From the NCBI GenBank assembly GCA_041687295.1, contig JAWLCG010000048.1, positions 1 to 19,455 of the forward strand: a stretch of 19,455 nucleotides of DNA. Direction: 5' to 3'. This stretch comes from JAWLCG01 sp041687295. GTDB lineage: Bacteria; Planctomycetota; Phycisphaerae; SM23-33; FEN-1343. Under the pieces are notes generated by a model. It ran no database searches and was not told where the DNA came from. It was given only the letters and a program-made list of their open reading frames with translations. Shown here piece after piece: positions 6,107-13,356 of the stretch; within the stretch, counting starts at the first letter, position 1, and the number at the start of each line of letters is the position of its first letter. Made by a program: the position numbers and the translations under genes.

Positions 6107-7276
6107 ATGGCCCCCGACCCGCTGACCCCGTACGGCAACCGACCCATGGTCACGCCCATCGTTAATGCCGTCAACTATGAGTACCTGTCGTTCGAGGTCC
6201 TTCGCCAGATCACCGACGGCGAGATCGACGGCTACACCTATCACCGTGACGACAACCCGACCGTTCGTGAGGTCGAGCGGAGCATTGCTCAACTCGAGGG
6301 GGCGGAGGACTGCGTGGTCTGCACGTCGGGCATGGCCGCCTGCACCATGGTCTACCTGACCTACCTCAGCGCCGGCGACCATCTGGTAATCTTCCACGAT
6401 ACGTATGGCGCCAACTACAAGGTGTCGCTGATCCTGGAGCGGCTGGGTGTGGAGATCACGTGGATGGACGCTGACGACGCTGGCCGACTCGGCGAGCACC
6501 TGCGGCCCAACACGCGGATGATCTTCCTGGAGACGCCCAGCAATCCGCTGTGCAAAATCCTGGACATTGCCGCCATCCGCGCCGCAGCCGACCGGGTCGG
6601 GGCCATGGTCGTCGTGGACAACACCTTCGCCACTCCCTACCACCAGAAGCCCCTGACGCGAGGCGCCGACCTGGTGGTGCACAGCGCCACAAAGGCCTTG
6701 GGCGGGCACAACGACCTGATGGCCGGCGCGATTGCCGGCTCCCGGGAGCACTACAATCGGCTGTGGTTCACCCGCCAAGCCATCGGCACCACGCTGGACG
6801 CCTACTCCGCGTTCCTCCTGGATCGGGGGCTCAAGACCTTCGCGTTGCGGGCCGAGGCCATGGCCCGGGGCGCCCAGGCCGTCGCGGAGTTCCTTGCAGG
6901 TAACTCCAAGATAACGAGGCTCTCCTACCCCGGCCTGCCCAGTCATCCGGACCATGCCGTGGCAGCGACCCAGATGCGCAACGGGTTCGGGGGGATGCTT
7001 GCCTTCGACGTGGGACAGGACGAGGAGGACGCCAAGCGGTTCATCGCGGCCCTGAGAACGATCTATCACGCAGTGAGCCTCGGGGCCACCGAGTCGCTGA
7101 TCTGCATCCCCTACCTGACCACGATGCTCTACCTGCCGCCGGAGCGACGGACGGCCTTCGGGGTTCGCAAGAACACGGTTCGGCTGTCAATCGGCATTGA
7201 GCCGGCCGAGGCGCTCATCAAGGACATCCGGCAAGCTCTGGCGTGCGTGGCCCAGGGGGTGATCACCCATGGCTGA
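6107..7276 (+). CDS. Cys/Met metabolism PLP-dependent enzyme (cystathionine gamma-synthase/methionine gamma-lyase family)
   Basis: A 389-residue fold-type I PLP enzyme. The PLP lysine is K196 in SATKALGGH, the pyridine-binding aspartate is D171 in VVVDNTF, and the phosphate-contact region is SGMAAC (74-79). The RxxNPT element reads HRDDNPT (46-52). The family performs beta- or gamma-elimination or replacement on cysteine, homocysteine, methionine or O-acyl-homoserine. Residues here do not separate lyase from synthase. ATG 6107 is chosen for the upstream AGGAGAGAGG (6084-6093) and for agreement with family length. Its end overlaps the next gene by eight bases, implying translational coupling. 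Confidence 0.92.
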   Translation: MAPDPLTPYGNRPMVTPIVNAVNYEYLSFEVLRQITDGEIDGYTYHRDDNPTVREVERSIAQLEGAEDCVVCTSGMAACTMVYLTYLSAGDHLVIFHDTYGANYKVSLILERLGVEITWMDADDAGRLGEHLRPNTRMIFLETPSNPLCKILDIAAIRAAADRVGAMVVVDNTFATPYHQKPLTRGADLVVHSATKALGGHNDLMAGAIAGSREHYNRLWFTRQAIGTTLDAYSAFLLDRGLKTFALRAEAMARGAQAVAEFLAGNSKITRLSYPGLPSHPDHAVAATQMRNGFGGMLAFDVGQDEEDAKRFIAALRTIYHAVSLGATESLICIPYLTTMLYLPPERRTAFGVRKNTVRLSIGIEPAEALIKDIRQALACVAQGVITHG

Positions 7277-8105
7277 CGGACAGATCACTGTGCTCGTGGA
7301 GAACACGGCCGGCGCCCGAGGCCTGCTGGGCGAGCACGGCCTGGCCTTCTGGATCGTGTTGGGTGACCGGCACATCCTCATGGACACCGGGCAGGGCCAG
7401 GTGCTCATGGGCAACGCCCGGCGCCTGGGCGTGCGGTTGGAGACCGCCGACGCCATCGTCCTGAGCCACGGCCACTACGACCACACCGGCGGGCTCGGCG
7501 ACGCCCTGCGGATGTCCCGTGCGGTGACCGTGTACGCCCATCCCGCTGGATTCGAAACGAAGTACGCCCGGAACGCCGACGGAAGCGCCCGCGACGTCGG
7601 AATGCCCCGGCTGGATGAAACCATGGTCCGGGAGCTGGCCGACCTCGTCTGGACGACCGAGCCGACGGTGGTCGAGCATTGTCTTCACCTGACGGGCCCC
7701 GTGCCGCGCACCACCGACTTCGAGGACACCGGAGGGGCCTTCTTCACCGACACCGCCTGCACGCAGCCCGACCCGCTGGTCGATGACCAGGCGGCATTCA
7801 TTGAGACGCCGGCCGGCACGGTCGTGATCCTGGGCTGCGCCCATGCGGGCGTCATCAACACGCTGCGGTACGTCCGGCAGTTGACGGACAATCGCCCCAT
7901 TCACACGGTGATGGGCGGCATGCACCTGGTCAACGCCAGCCCGCAGCGGATCGACAGAACGGTGGCCGAACTGCGCCGCCTGGACGTGCAACGGCTGCTG
8001 CCCTGCCACTGCACCGGCTTCGCCGCCATGGCCCGACTGTGGAACGAGTTTCCCGAACGGTGCGCTGCGTGCCCTGTGGGCACAGTCGAGGCTTTGCCGT
8101 ACTGA
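7269..8105 (+). CDS. Metallo-beta-lactamase-fold hydrolase (COG1237-like)
   Basis: A 278-residue MBL-fold protein. The metal-binding motif is SHGHYDH (66-72: H67, H69, D71, H72), with further likely ligands H192 in GCAHAGV, H219 in GGMHLVN and H247 in PCHCTGF. The last motif is typical of COG1237 proteins, some of which relate to the dihydropterin/beta-ribofuranosyl-aminobenzene phosphate synthase class. The natural substrate is unknown. It overlaps the PLP enzyme by eight bases, so the two proteins are likely made together. C246 and C248 flanking H247 are a mild oddity that might make the site oxidation-sensitive. Confidence 0.9.
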   Translation: MADGQITVLVENTAGARGLLGEHGLAFWIVLGDRHILMDTGQGQVLMGNARRLGVRLETADAIVLSHGHYDHTGGLGDALRMSRAVTVYAHPAGFETKYARNADGSARDVGMPRLDETMVRELADLVWTTEPTVVEHCLHLTGPVPRTTDFEDTGGAFFTDTACTQPDPLVDDQAAFIETPAGTVVILGCAHAGVINTLRYVRQLTDNRPIHTVMGGMHLVNASPQRIDRTVAELRRLDVQRLLPCHCTGFAAMARLWNEFPERCAACPVGTVEALPY

Positions 8106-8208
8106 GGTATCCGATTCGCAGCGAACCGGCCCCGCTGCGCGTCGCGAAGTCACCGAGGGCCGACTGGCTCCCGCGATCGACAGCAGAGCCCTTGACAAGG
8201 AGTGCAAC

Positions 8209-8586
8209 ATGACGCAACTGCCCGAATGCATCCGTCAGGCGTGGGAAGACCGCAATGGCCCGGTCGTGCTGGCCACAGTCTGCGCGGAGGGTATCCCCAA
8301 CATCATCTATGCCACGTGCGTCGGCGCCTTCGGCGGGGACCGGCTGGTCGTGGCCGACAACTACTTCGACAAGACCCGCAAGAACCTGCTGGCCGGCAGC
8401 AAGGGCTCCATCCTGTTCATGACCAAGGGCGGCAAGGCCTACCAGGTCAAGGGTTCGATCGAGTACCACACGGAGGGCGAGCTCTTCCAGCACATGAAGA
8501 CGTGGAACCCGTCTAAACACCCCGGCCATGCAGCAGCCGCCCTGCGAATCAAGGAGGTCTACTCCGGTGCGGAGCGGCTGTGCTGA
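8209..8586 (+). CDS. Pyridoxamine 5'-phosphate oxidase-like flavoprotein
   Basis: A 125-residue protein with the split-barrel PNPOx-like fold: the opening PVVLATVCAEGIPNI (18-32), DNYFDKTRKNL (50-60) and KAYQVKGSIEY (77-87) follow the usual strand order of small FMN-binding members. AAGGAG (8196-8201) precedes the ATG. These short stand-alone proteins are often found in anaerobes and bind FMN or F420/heme; few are true PNP oxidases. It lies 103 nt after the MBL gene and 64 nt before the radical SAM gene. The end carries a cysteine as the final residue (C125). Confidence 0.85.
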   Translation: MTQLPECIRQAWEDRNGPVVLATVCAEGIPNIIYATCVGAFGGDRLVVADNYFDKTRKNLLAGSKGSILFMTKGGKAYQVKGSIEYHTEGELFQHMKTWNPSKHPGHAAAALRIKEVYSGAERLC

Positions 8587-8650
8587 CTCCGGAACGTTGG
8601 GTAGACGCAGCATTCTGCGGTTGCAGGCCCTGTGTAACGTGAGATCCACC

Positions 8651-9583
8651 ATGGCGTATATCTTCGGTCCCGTACCGTCTCGTCGGCTAGGGCGTTCGCT
8701 GGGCGTGGATCTCGTCCCATTCAAGACGTGCAGCTACGACTGCATCTACTGCCAGCTTGGGCGAACGACGTGCAAGACGGTCGAGCGCCGCGAGTGGGTG
8801 CCGTTGGATGAGGTCCTGGCCGAACTCGGGGAGAAGCTGGCTACCGAGCCCGACTACATCACGCTCAGCGGTTCGGGAGAACCCACGCTCTTTTCCCGTC
8901 TGGCGGAGTTGATCGACGGCATCCACTCCATGACGGACACTCCCGTGGCCGTGCTCACGAACGGCTCGCTCCTGTGGCAGCGGGAGGTCCGCCAGCAGCT
9001 TCTGGACGCCGACCTGGTGATCCCCTCGCTGGACGCCGGGCACAGCCGCATGTTTCAGGCGGTCAACCGGCCCCACGAGAGCATCGCGTTCGACCAGATG
9101 CTGGAGGGACTGATCGACTTCCGTGGAGCCTATCGAGGGAAGTATTGGCTGGAGGTCTTCCTCCTGGCCGGCCACACCGCCATCGCCAGCGAGATCGACC
9201 GCATCGTCGACTGTGTTCGGAGCATCGGACCCGACCGTGTGCAGCTCAACACCGCAACGCGACCCACGGCCGAGGACTACGCCGTCATGGTGGACCGGCA
9301 GCGGATGGAAGCCTTGGCGGGGCGGTTCGATCCGCCCGCGGAGGTAATCGCCGATTACCGCGGTGTCCACGCCCAGCAAGCCTTCCGGGCAGGGCGCCAG
9401 GCCATACTGGAGATGATCCAGCGACGGCCCTGCTCGCTGCAGGACATCGCTGACGGGCTGAACATGCATCCCAACGAGGTAATCAAGTCCATCGAGGATC
9501 TGGGCGCCGAGGGGATGCTGGTGAAGCAGACCTCCGGCGGCAGGTTGTTCTACAGCGGCAGACATGGGGCCGAGCCCCCTTAA
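8651..9583 (+). CDS. Radical SAM protein (COG0731-like) with C-terminal winged helix
   Basis: A 310-residue radical SAM enzyme. The cluster motif is C27-x3-C31-x2-C34 in KTCSYDCIYC, binding the [4Fe-4S] cluster that cleaves S-adenosylmethionine. The opening YIFGPVPSRRLGRSLGVDL and the later LSGSGEPTL and VLTNGSLL are characteristic of COG0731, named after wyosine synthesis in archaea but of unknown function in bacteria. The last 65 residues resemble a winged helix (LQDIADGLNMHPNEVIKSIEDL), hinting at nucleic acid or regulator contact. The start at 8651 matches the family N-terminus although the ribosome binding site is poor. The gene ends 15 nt before the FAD oxidoreductase. Confidence 0.92.
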   Translation: MAYIFGPVPSRRLGRSLGVDLVPFKTCSYDCIYCQLGRTTCKTVERREWVPLDEVLAELGEKLATEPDYITLSGSGEPTLFSRLAELIDGIHSMTDTPVAVLTNGSLLWQREVRQQLLDADLVIPSLDAGHSRMFQAVNRPHESIAFDQMLEGLIDFRGAYRGKYWLEVFLLAGHTAIASEIDRIVDCVRSIGPDRVQLNTATRPTAEDYAVMVDRQRMEALAGRFDPPAEVIADYRGVHAQQAFRAGRQAILEMIQRRPCSLQDIADGLNMHPNEVIKSIEDLGAEGMLVKQTSGGRLFYSGRHGAEPP

Positions 9584-9598
9584 GGTGAAGGAGACATC

Positions 9599-10932
9599 AT
9601 GCCCAGCGCAGACATCGTTGTGCTCGGCGGCAGTGCCGCAGGGATCACGGCCGCTATCACGGCGCGCCGGCACCACCCGGACAAGAGCATCCTCCTGGTT
9701 CGCAAGGAGAAGCACGTCCCGATTCCATGCGGCATTCCCTAGATCTACGGAACGCTGGGCAGCCCTGAGAAGGACCTCATCCCTGACTCGATCCTCCAGT
9801 CGAACAAGGTCGATCTGGTCGTGACGGAGGCTACCTGCAGTGATCGGGAGAAGCATCGCCTGTTGACCCGCGACGGTGACATGGGCTACGAACGGCTGAT
9901 CCTGGCCACTGGGTCGCTGCCGACGCGGCCCCCTATTCCCGGGATCGACCTCGATGGCGTCTTCGCCATCCTCAAAGACGTGGAGCACCTCGCCCGACTG
10001 CAGGAACGGGTGAAGCAGGCGAAGGACATCGTCATCATCGGCGCGGATTCATCGGGATCGAGTTCGCCGATGAGATCAACAAGGCGGACGGCAAGACCGC
10101 TACGGTCCTGGAGTTGGCCGCCAACTGCCTCAGCCTGTCCTACGACGCCGAGTTCTGTTCGGAGATGGAGGAGTTGCTGCGCTGCCGCGGCGTATTGGTC
10201 CGAACCTCGGCCGCGGTGGACCGGCTCGTCGGCGATGGGCACGTCAGGGCCGTGGGGCTCAAGGACGCAAGCCGAATCCCCGCGGACCTTGTCATCCTGG
10301 GCATCGGGGCCAAAGCAAACGTCGACCTGGCGAAGGAGGCCGGGCTGCGGTTGGGGCCCACGGGGGGGGTGGCCGTGGACCGCACGATGCAGACATCCGA
10401 CCCGGCCATCTTCGCTTGCGGCGACTGCGCGGAGAAGACATCCTTCTTCGGCGGCAGCCCGTCACCCCTGAAACTGGCGTCGATCGCCCAGCTCGAGGCT
10501 CGTATCGCCGGGGCCAATGTCTACGGCCTGCGTCGGGAAAGCGAGGGGACGCTGGGCGTCTGGTCTACAGCCGTCGGTGACCTGGCGATGGGCACGGCCG
10601 GACTGACCGAAACCATGGCCAGGGAACGCGGATACGAGGTGGTTGTCGGCACGGTGGAGACGCCGAATCGCCATCCGGGCGGCATGCCGGGGGCGGCTCC
10701 CGTGAAGGTGAAGCTCGTGTTCGAGAGGCACTCGCAGGTTCTCCTGGGCGGACAGGTGCGGGGCAGTGTCTCGGTTGGCGAGTTGATCAACACCGTTGCC
10801 GCCTGCGTCCAGAAGCGAATGACGGCCGAGGACATTGCCATGTTCCAGATGGGCACGCATCCGGCACTAACGGCATCGCCCATCGCCTACCCACTTGTCA
10901 ACGCCGCCGAGGTGGCCATAAGCTGTATGTAG
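9599..10932 (+). pseudogene. FAD/NAD(P)-dependent disulfide oxidoreductase (CoA-disulfide reductase/NADH oxidase type), disrupted
   Basis: Reassembled across two lesions, the gene would encode about 444 residues. It has an N-terminal FAD-binding motif (VVLGGSAAG, 7-15), an active-site Cys44 in PIPCGIP, a second dinucleotide motif near residue 150, and GDCAEK followed by KLASIAQLEARIAG in the FAD-domain end. The dimerisation domain is complete to the TAG at 10932. Lesion one is TAG at 9740-9742 (codon 48), where relatives as I recall them have Tyr after CGIP. Lesion two is a one-base loss at about 10046, turning GAGFIG into a frameshift inside the NAD-binding loop. Both halves remain well conserved, which suggests a recent inactivation or assembly errors. 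A working protein would reduce CoA disulfides, polysulfide or oxygen. Confidence 0.85.
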
Positions 10933-10968
10933 AGGACCATTGCTGCACCTCACAGGGATGTCATTGAT

Positions 10969-12648
10969 GTGATTCCGGACCGCGGCAACAGTGGAACGGA
11001 GCGGAGCGATCGAGGCCAAGGGCTCCGGCTTGCAGGTACCGCCATTTCGCCAGGGCTGGCAGCCGGAGAAGCCTTCGTCTACAGAGACCCCCTCTCTGAA
11101 ACAGGGGCTGGTCATCCCATTGCCTCCTTTGAGATAGACGCGGAACTCGCTCGTCTGAAGCAGGCCCGGGAGAGTGTCCTGGAGGATCTGGAGGTTTCCC
11201 GCCAACGGGTCCAGTCTCAGATGAAGGATTCCCTGGCCGAGATCTTTCGAGCCCATGAGCGGATGCTCCGTGACCCGGTCCTGCTGCGAGAGCTGAGCGA
11301 GGACATTGAGGCCGAACTGCTGCAGGCGGAAGAGGCAGTCAGGCGAGTGTTCAGCCGCTGGATGGAACGGTTCCGGACAAGCGGCAGCCATACCACGGCC
11401 GCGAGGGCGGAGGACGTTGCGGATCTTGCTCGCAGACTGCTCCGAGCCTTGCGAGGGGTTGCTGTTCATCCCCTCGAGGAGATGCCGGACGGCAGCGTAC
11501 TGGTCGCTCAGCGGCTGGCCCCGTCCGATGCCGTACACTTCTGCAGTCGGGCCAGTGCCGTCGTAGTCGAATACGGGACCCCTGGGGCGCACTGCGCTTT
11601 GATGGCACGGCAGATGGGCATCCCAGTCGTGGGCAACATTCAAGAGGTGGTGAAGCGCGTTTCTTCGGGCTCGCTTGTGTTGGTCGACGGCTTCGAAGGC
11701 ACTGTGCTGGTGAACCCTGGCGATGAGGCCAAGGCAGGCTTTGAAGCGAAAAGGGTGAGCCAGGCGGCTCAAGGGGCTCTTGCGAGGCGTGAGACTCAAA
11801 GGCCCGCTGTTACTCCTGATGGAGTCACCGTCCAGGTCATGGCCAACATCACCAACCGAGAAGACGTCGAACTGGCTGTCGAGAACGGGGCAGACGGCGT
11901 GGGCCTGTATAGAACGGAAGCCCTTTTCATGTACAACGACACGCTGCCCACGGAAGACGAATTGGTCGAAACGCTATTGGACACGCTTGAACCCCTTGGC
12001 CAAAAGCCCTGCATTGTGCGGCTGCTCGACATCGGCGGAGACAAGACCCTTCCCTACCTAAGACTGCCCCCGGAGGAGTCGCCTTTTCTGGGGCGCCGCG
12101 GCATCCGACTGCTGTTCGCCTACCCCGAGCTGTTGAACGTGCAGATCCGCGCAATCCTGCGCCTCTCTACGTCACGGGCGATCCAGATCATGGTCCCCAT
12201 GGTAACGATTCCCGAGGATATGGAGCGCGTGCGCCGGTTGGTCGGGGCGGCGGCCCAGGAGCTGGGGATACAGCATCTGCCTCCCCTCGTTGCGATGATC
12301 GAGACACCTGCAGCGGCCTTAAGCGTTGCGGATGTCCTGAAGTCGGCAGATGCCCTGAGCATCGGCACCAACGACCTGACTCAGTACGTGATGGCTGCAG
12401 GACGGCAGAATCCATTGGCCAGTGAGTACTTCCAAGAAATGCACCCGGCTGTTATGCGACTGATCCGGATCGTGTGTGCAGACGCAGGGCCGTCCCTTGT
12501 AGGCGTATGCGGCGAGTTGGCTGGCCGCCTGTCCGCTGTCCCCGACCTGCTGAGTGCTGGCGTTCGCCTACTCAGTGTTGCGCCTCGCATGATCCCTCTT
12601 GTCAAAGACGCCGTACGCCGCACCCCGGCATCGCCGGGGGGTACGTGA
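10969..12648 (+). CDS. ptsI: Phosphoenolpyruvate-protein phosphotransferase (PTS enzyme I)
   Basis: A 559-residue enzyme I, which takes phosphate from PEP onto a histidine and passes it to HPr. The N-terminal domain has the helical HPr-binding region (about 55-160) and the phospho-histidine loop YGTPGAHCALMAR (H208), where classical enzymes read GGxTSH. The PEP barrel carries GVGLYRTEALFM, LLDIGGDKTLPYL, SPFLGRRGIR, the metal/PEP site SIGTNDLTQY, and VCGELAGR with the catalytic cysteine. No GAF domain is present, so it is of the PtsI rather than the nitrogen-PTS type by architecture. Initiation is at GTG 10969; the frame is closed upstream by the preceding gene's TAG. No HPr or EII gene is in view. 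Confidence 0.93.
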   Translation: MIPDRGNSGTERSDRGQGLRLAGTAISPGLAAGEAFVYRDPLSETGAGHPIASFEIDAELARLKQARESVLEDLEVSRQRVQSQMKDSLAEIFRAHERMLRDPVLLRELSEDIEAELLQAEEAVRRVFSRWMERFRTSGSHTTAARAEDVADLARRLLRALRGVAVHPLEEMPDGSVLVAQRLAPSDAVHFCSRASAVVVEYGTPGAHCALMARQMGIPVVGNIQEVVKRVSSGSLVLVDGFEGTVLVNPGDEAKAGFEAKRVSQAAQGALARRETQRPAVTPDGVTVQVMANITNREDVELAVENGADGVGLYRTEALFMYNDTLPTEDELVETLLDTLEPLGQKPCIVRLLDIGGDKTLPYLRLPPEESPFLGRRGIRLLFAYPELLNVQIRAILRLSTSRAIQIMVPMVTIPEDMERVRRLVGAAAQELGIQHLPPLVAMIETPAAALSVADVLKSADALSIGTNDLTQYVMAAGRQNPLASEYFQEMHPAVMRLIRIVCADAGPSLVGVCGELAGRLSAVPDLLSAGVRLLSVAPRMIPLVKDAVRRTPASPGGT

Positions 12649-12681
12649 CATCGCTGCTCCAGAAGGGCGAAAGACAGCGCC

Positions 12682-12870
12682 ATGCAAGAGCCGAAACTTA
12701 AGAACTGCAGGGCCTGCGGCAAGGACGTCAGCCCGCTCAGCCCCTTCTGCCGTCAATGTGGACATCCCCAAGGATCCGCCGTGGCCATCTGGCTGCTTGT
12801 CCTATTCGGCGTGTTGCTCCTGGCGATGTACTTGGCCTTCTGCTTCTACGGCATGAGCCTATGTCGCTGA
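12682..12870 (+). CDS. Small zinc-ribbon membrane protein
   Basis: A 62-residue protein with a zinc ribbon, C9-x2-C12 and C23-x2-C26 (CRACG...CRQCG), followed by one transmembrane helix at about 33-55 (AIWLLVLFGVLLLAMYLAF). The N-terminal ribbon probably faces the cytoplasm. The ATG at 12682 follows GGGCGAAAGACAGCG, a poor ribosome binding site, and lies 33 nt behind enzyme I. Many bacterial zinc-ribbon membrane proteins of this size are of unknown function. It ends the uninterrupted plus-strand run of closely spaced genes. Confidence 0.7.
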   Translation: MQEPKLKNCRACGKDVSPLSPFCRQCGHPQGSAVAIWLLVLFGVLLLAMYLAFCFYGMSLCR

Positions 12871-13356
12871 GTGACAGGAGGATATGCGGCGGTAACGACC
12901 TCAGCACGTGGCAAAGGAGCCATCACTTTCGGGCCCCACACGCGGGACCTCAGCCCACGCTATGAGGAAGGCCCTTTGCCCCCTTCAGCCGATGTGCCTG
13001 ATCGCCCGAATGATGTGTGCGTATCTGGTGTTCACAGATCTGATGCTGCAGCTGTCTGACCAGTGCAAGCCGCCGCTCGCAGGAGAGACAGTTTCGTTCC
13101 AGGGAACGCTTGCTCCAGTGCAAGTAAGCCATACGGAACGCAAGTCTTCGCATACCTGCCCGCCTCGGGCCATGCCGGTCTGAATCGCCAGCGAATCCGG
13201 TGGATTCTGCGCCTGGAAGGGCGGCCCGCCTTCGGGTATAGAAGGAGGGTGCGGTTCGAGCGTGATCCGGCAACGGCCCCGCTGGCGGGGCGACCCGAGC
13301 CCCGGGCCCGGTCTGGACGATCCGGCGCGGCGCGGGGCCAGGCAAGGAGTCGATCC
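12871..13356 (+). other. Intergenic spacer with hairpins, no convincing gene
   Basis: There is no frame with a sound start, ribosome binding site and recognisable protein. The open frame that reads into the beta-helix gene lacks protein-like character before 13357. Structures seen: CGTTCC-AG-GGAACG (13095-13108) directly followed by CTTGC-TCCAGT-GCAAG (13109-13124); the direct repeat CCAGTGCAAG (13060-13069 and 13115-13124); GCCCC-GCTGGC-GGGGC (13276-13291); and GCCTGGAAGGGCGGC (near 13212), which echoes the repeat family at the right end of the window. The promoter of the sugar cassette is probably here but I cannot place it. No T-tract terminator is visible. Confidence 0.5.

Noticed and set aside
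9740..9742. TAG as a pyrrolysine or other recoded codon
   Set aside because: A second, independent frameshift in the same gene and a likely Tyr at this site favour mutation or assembly error.
12871..13059. GTG-initiated 62-residue frame after the zinc-ribbon membrane protein
   Set aside because: No ribosome binding site upstream of the GTG, no domain, and protein-unlike composition.
13063..13356. N-terminal extension of the beta-helix protein
   Set aside because: The added 98 residues are basic and unlike any domain, and would bury the signal peptide; the ribosome binding site at 13341-13349 supports the later start.
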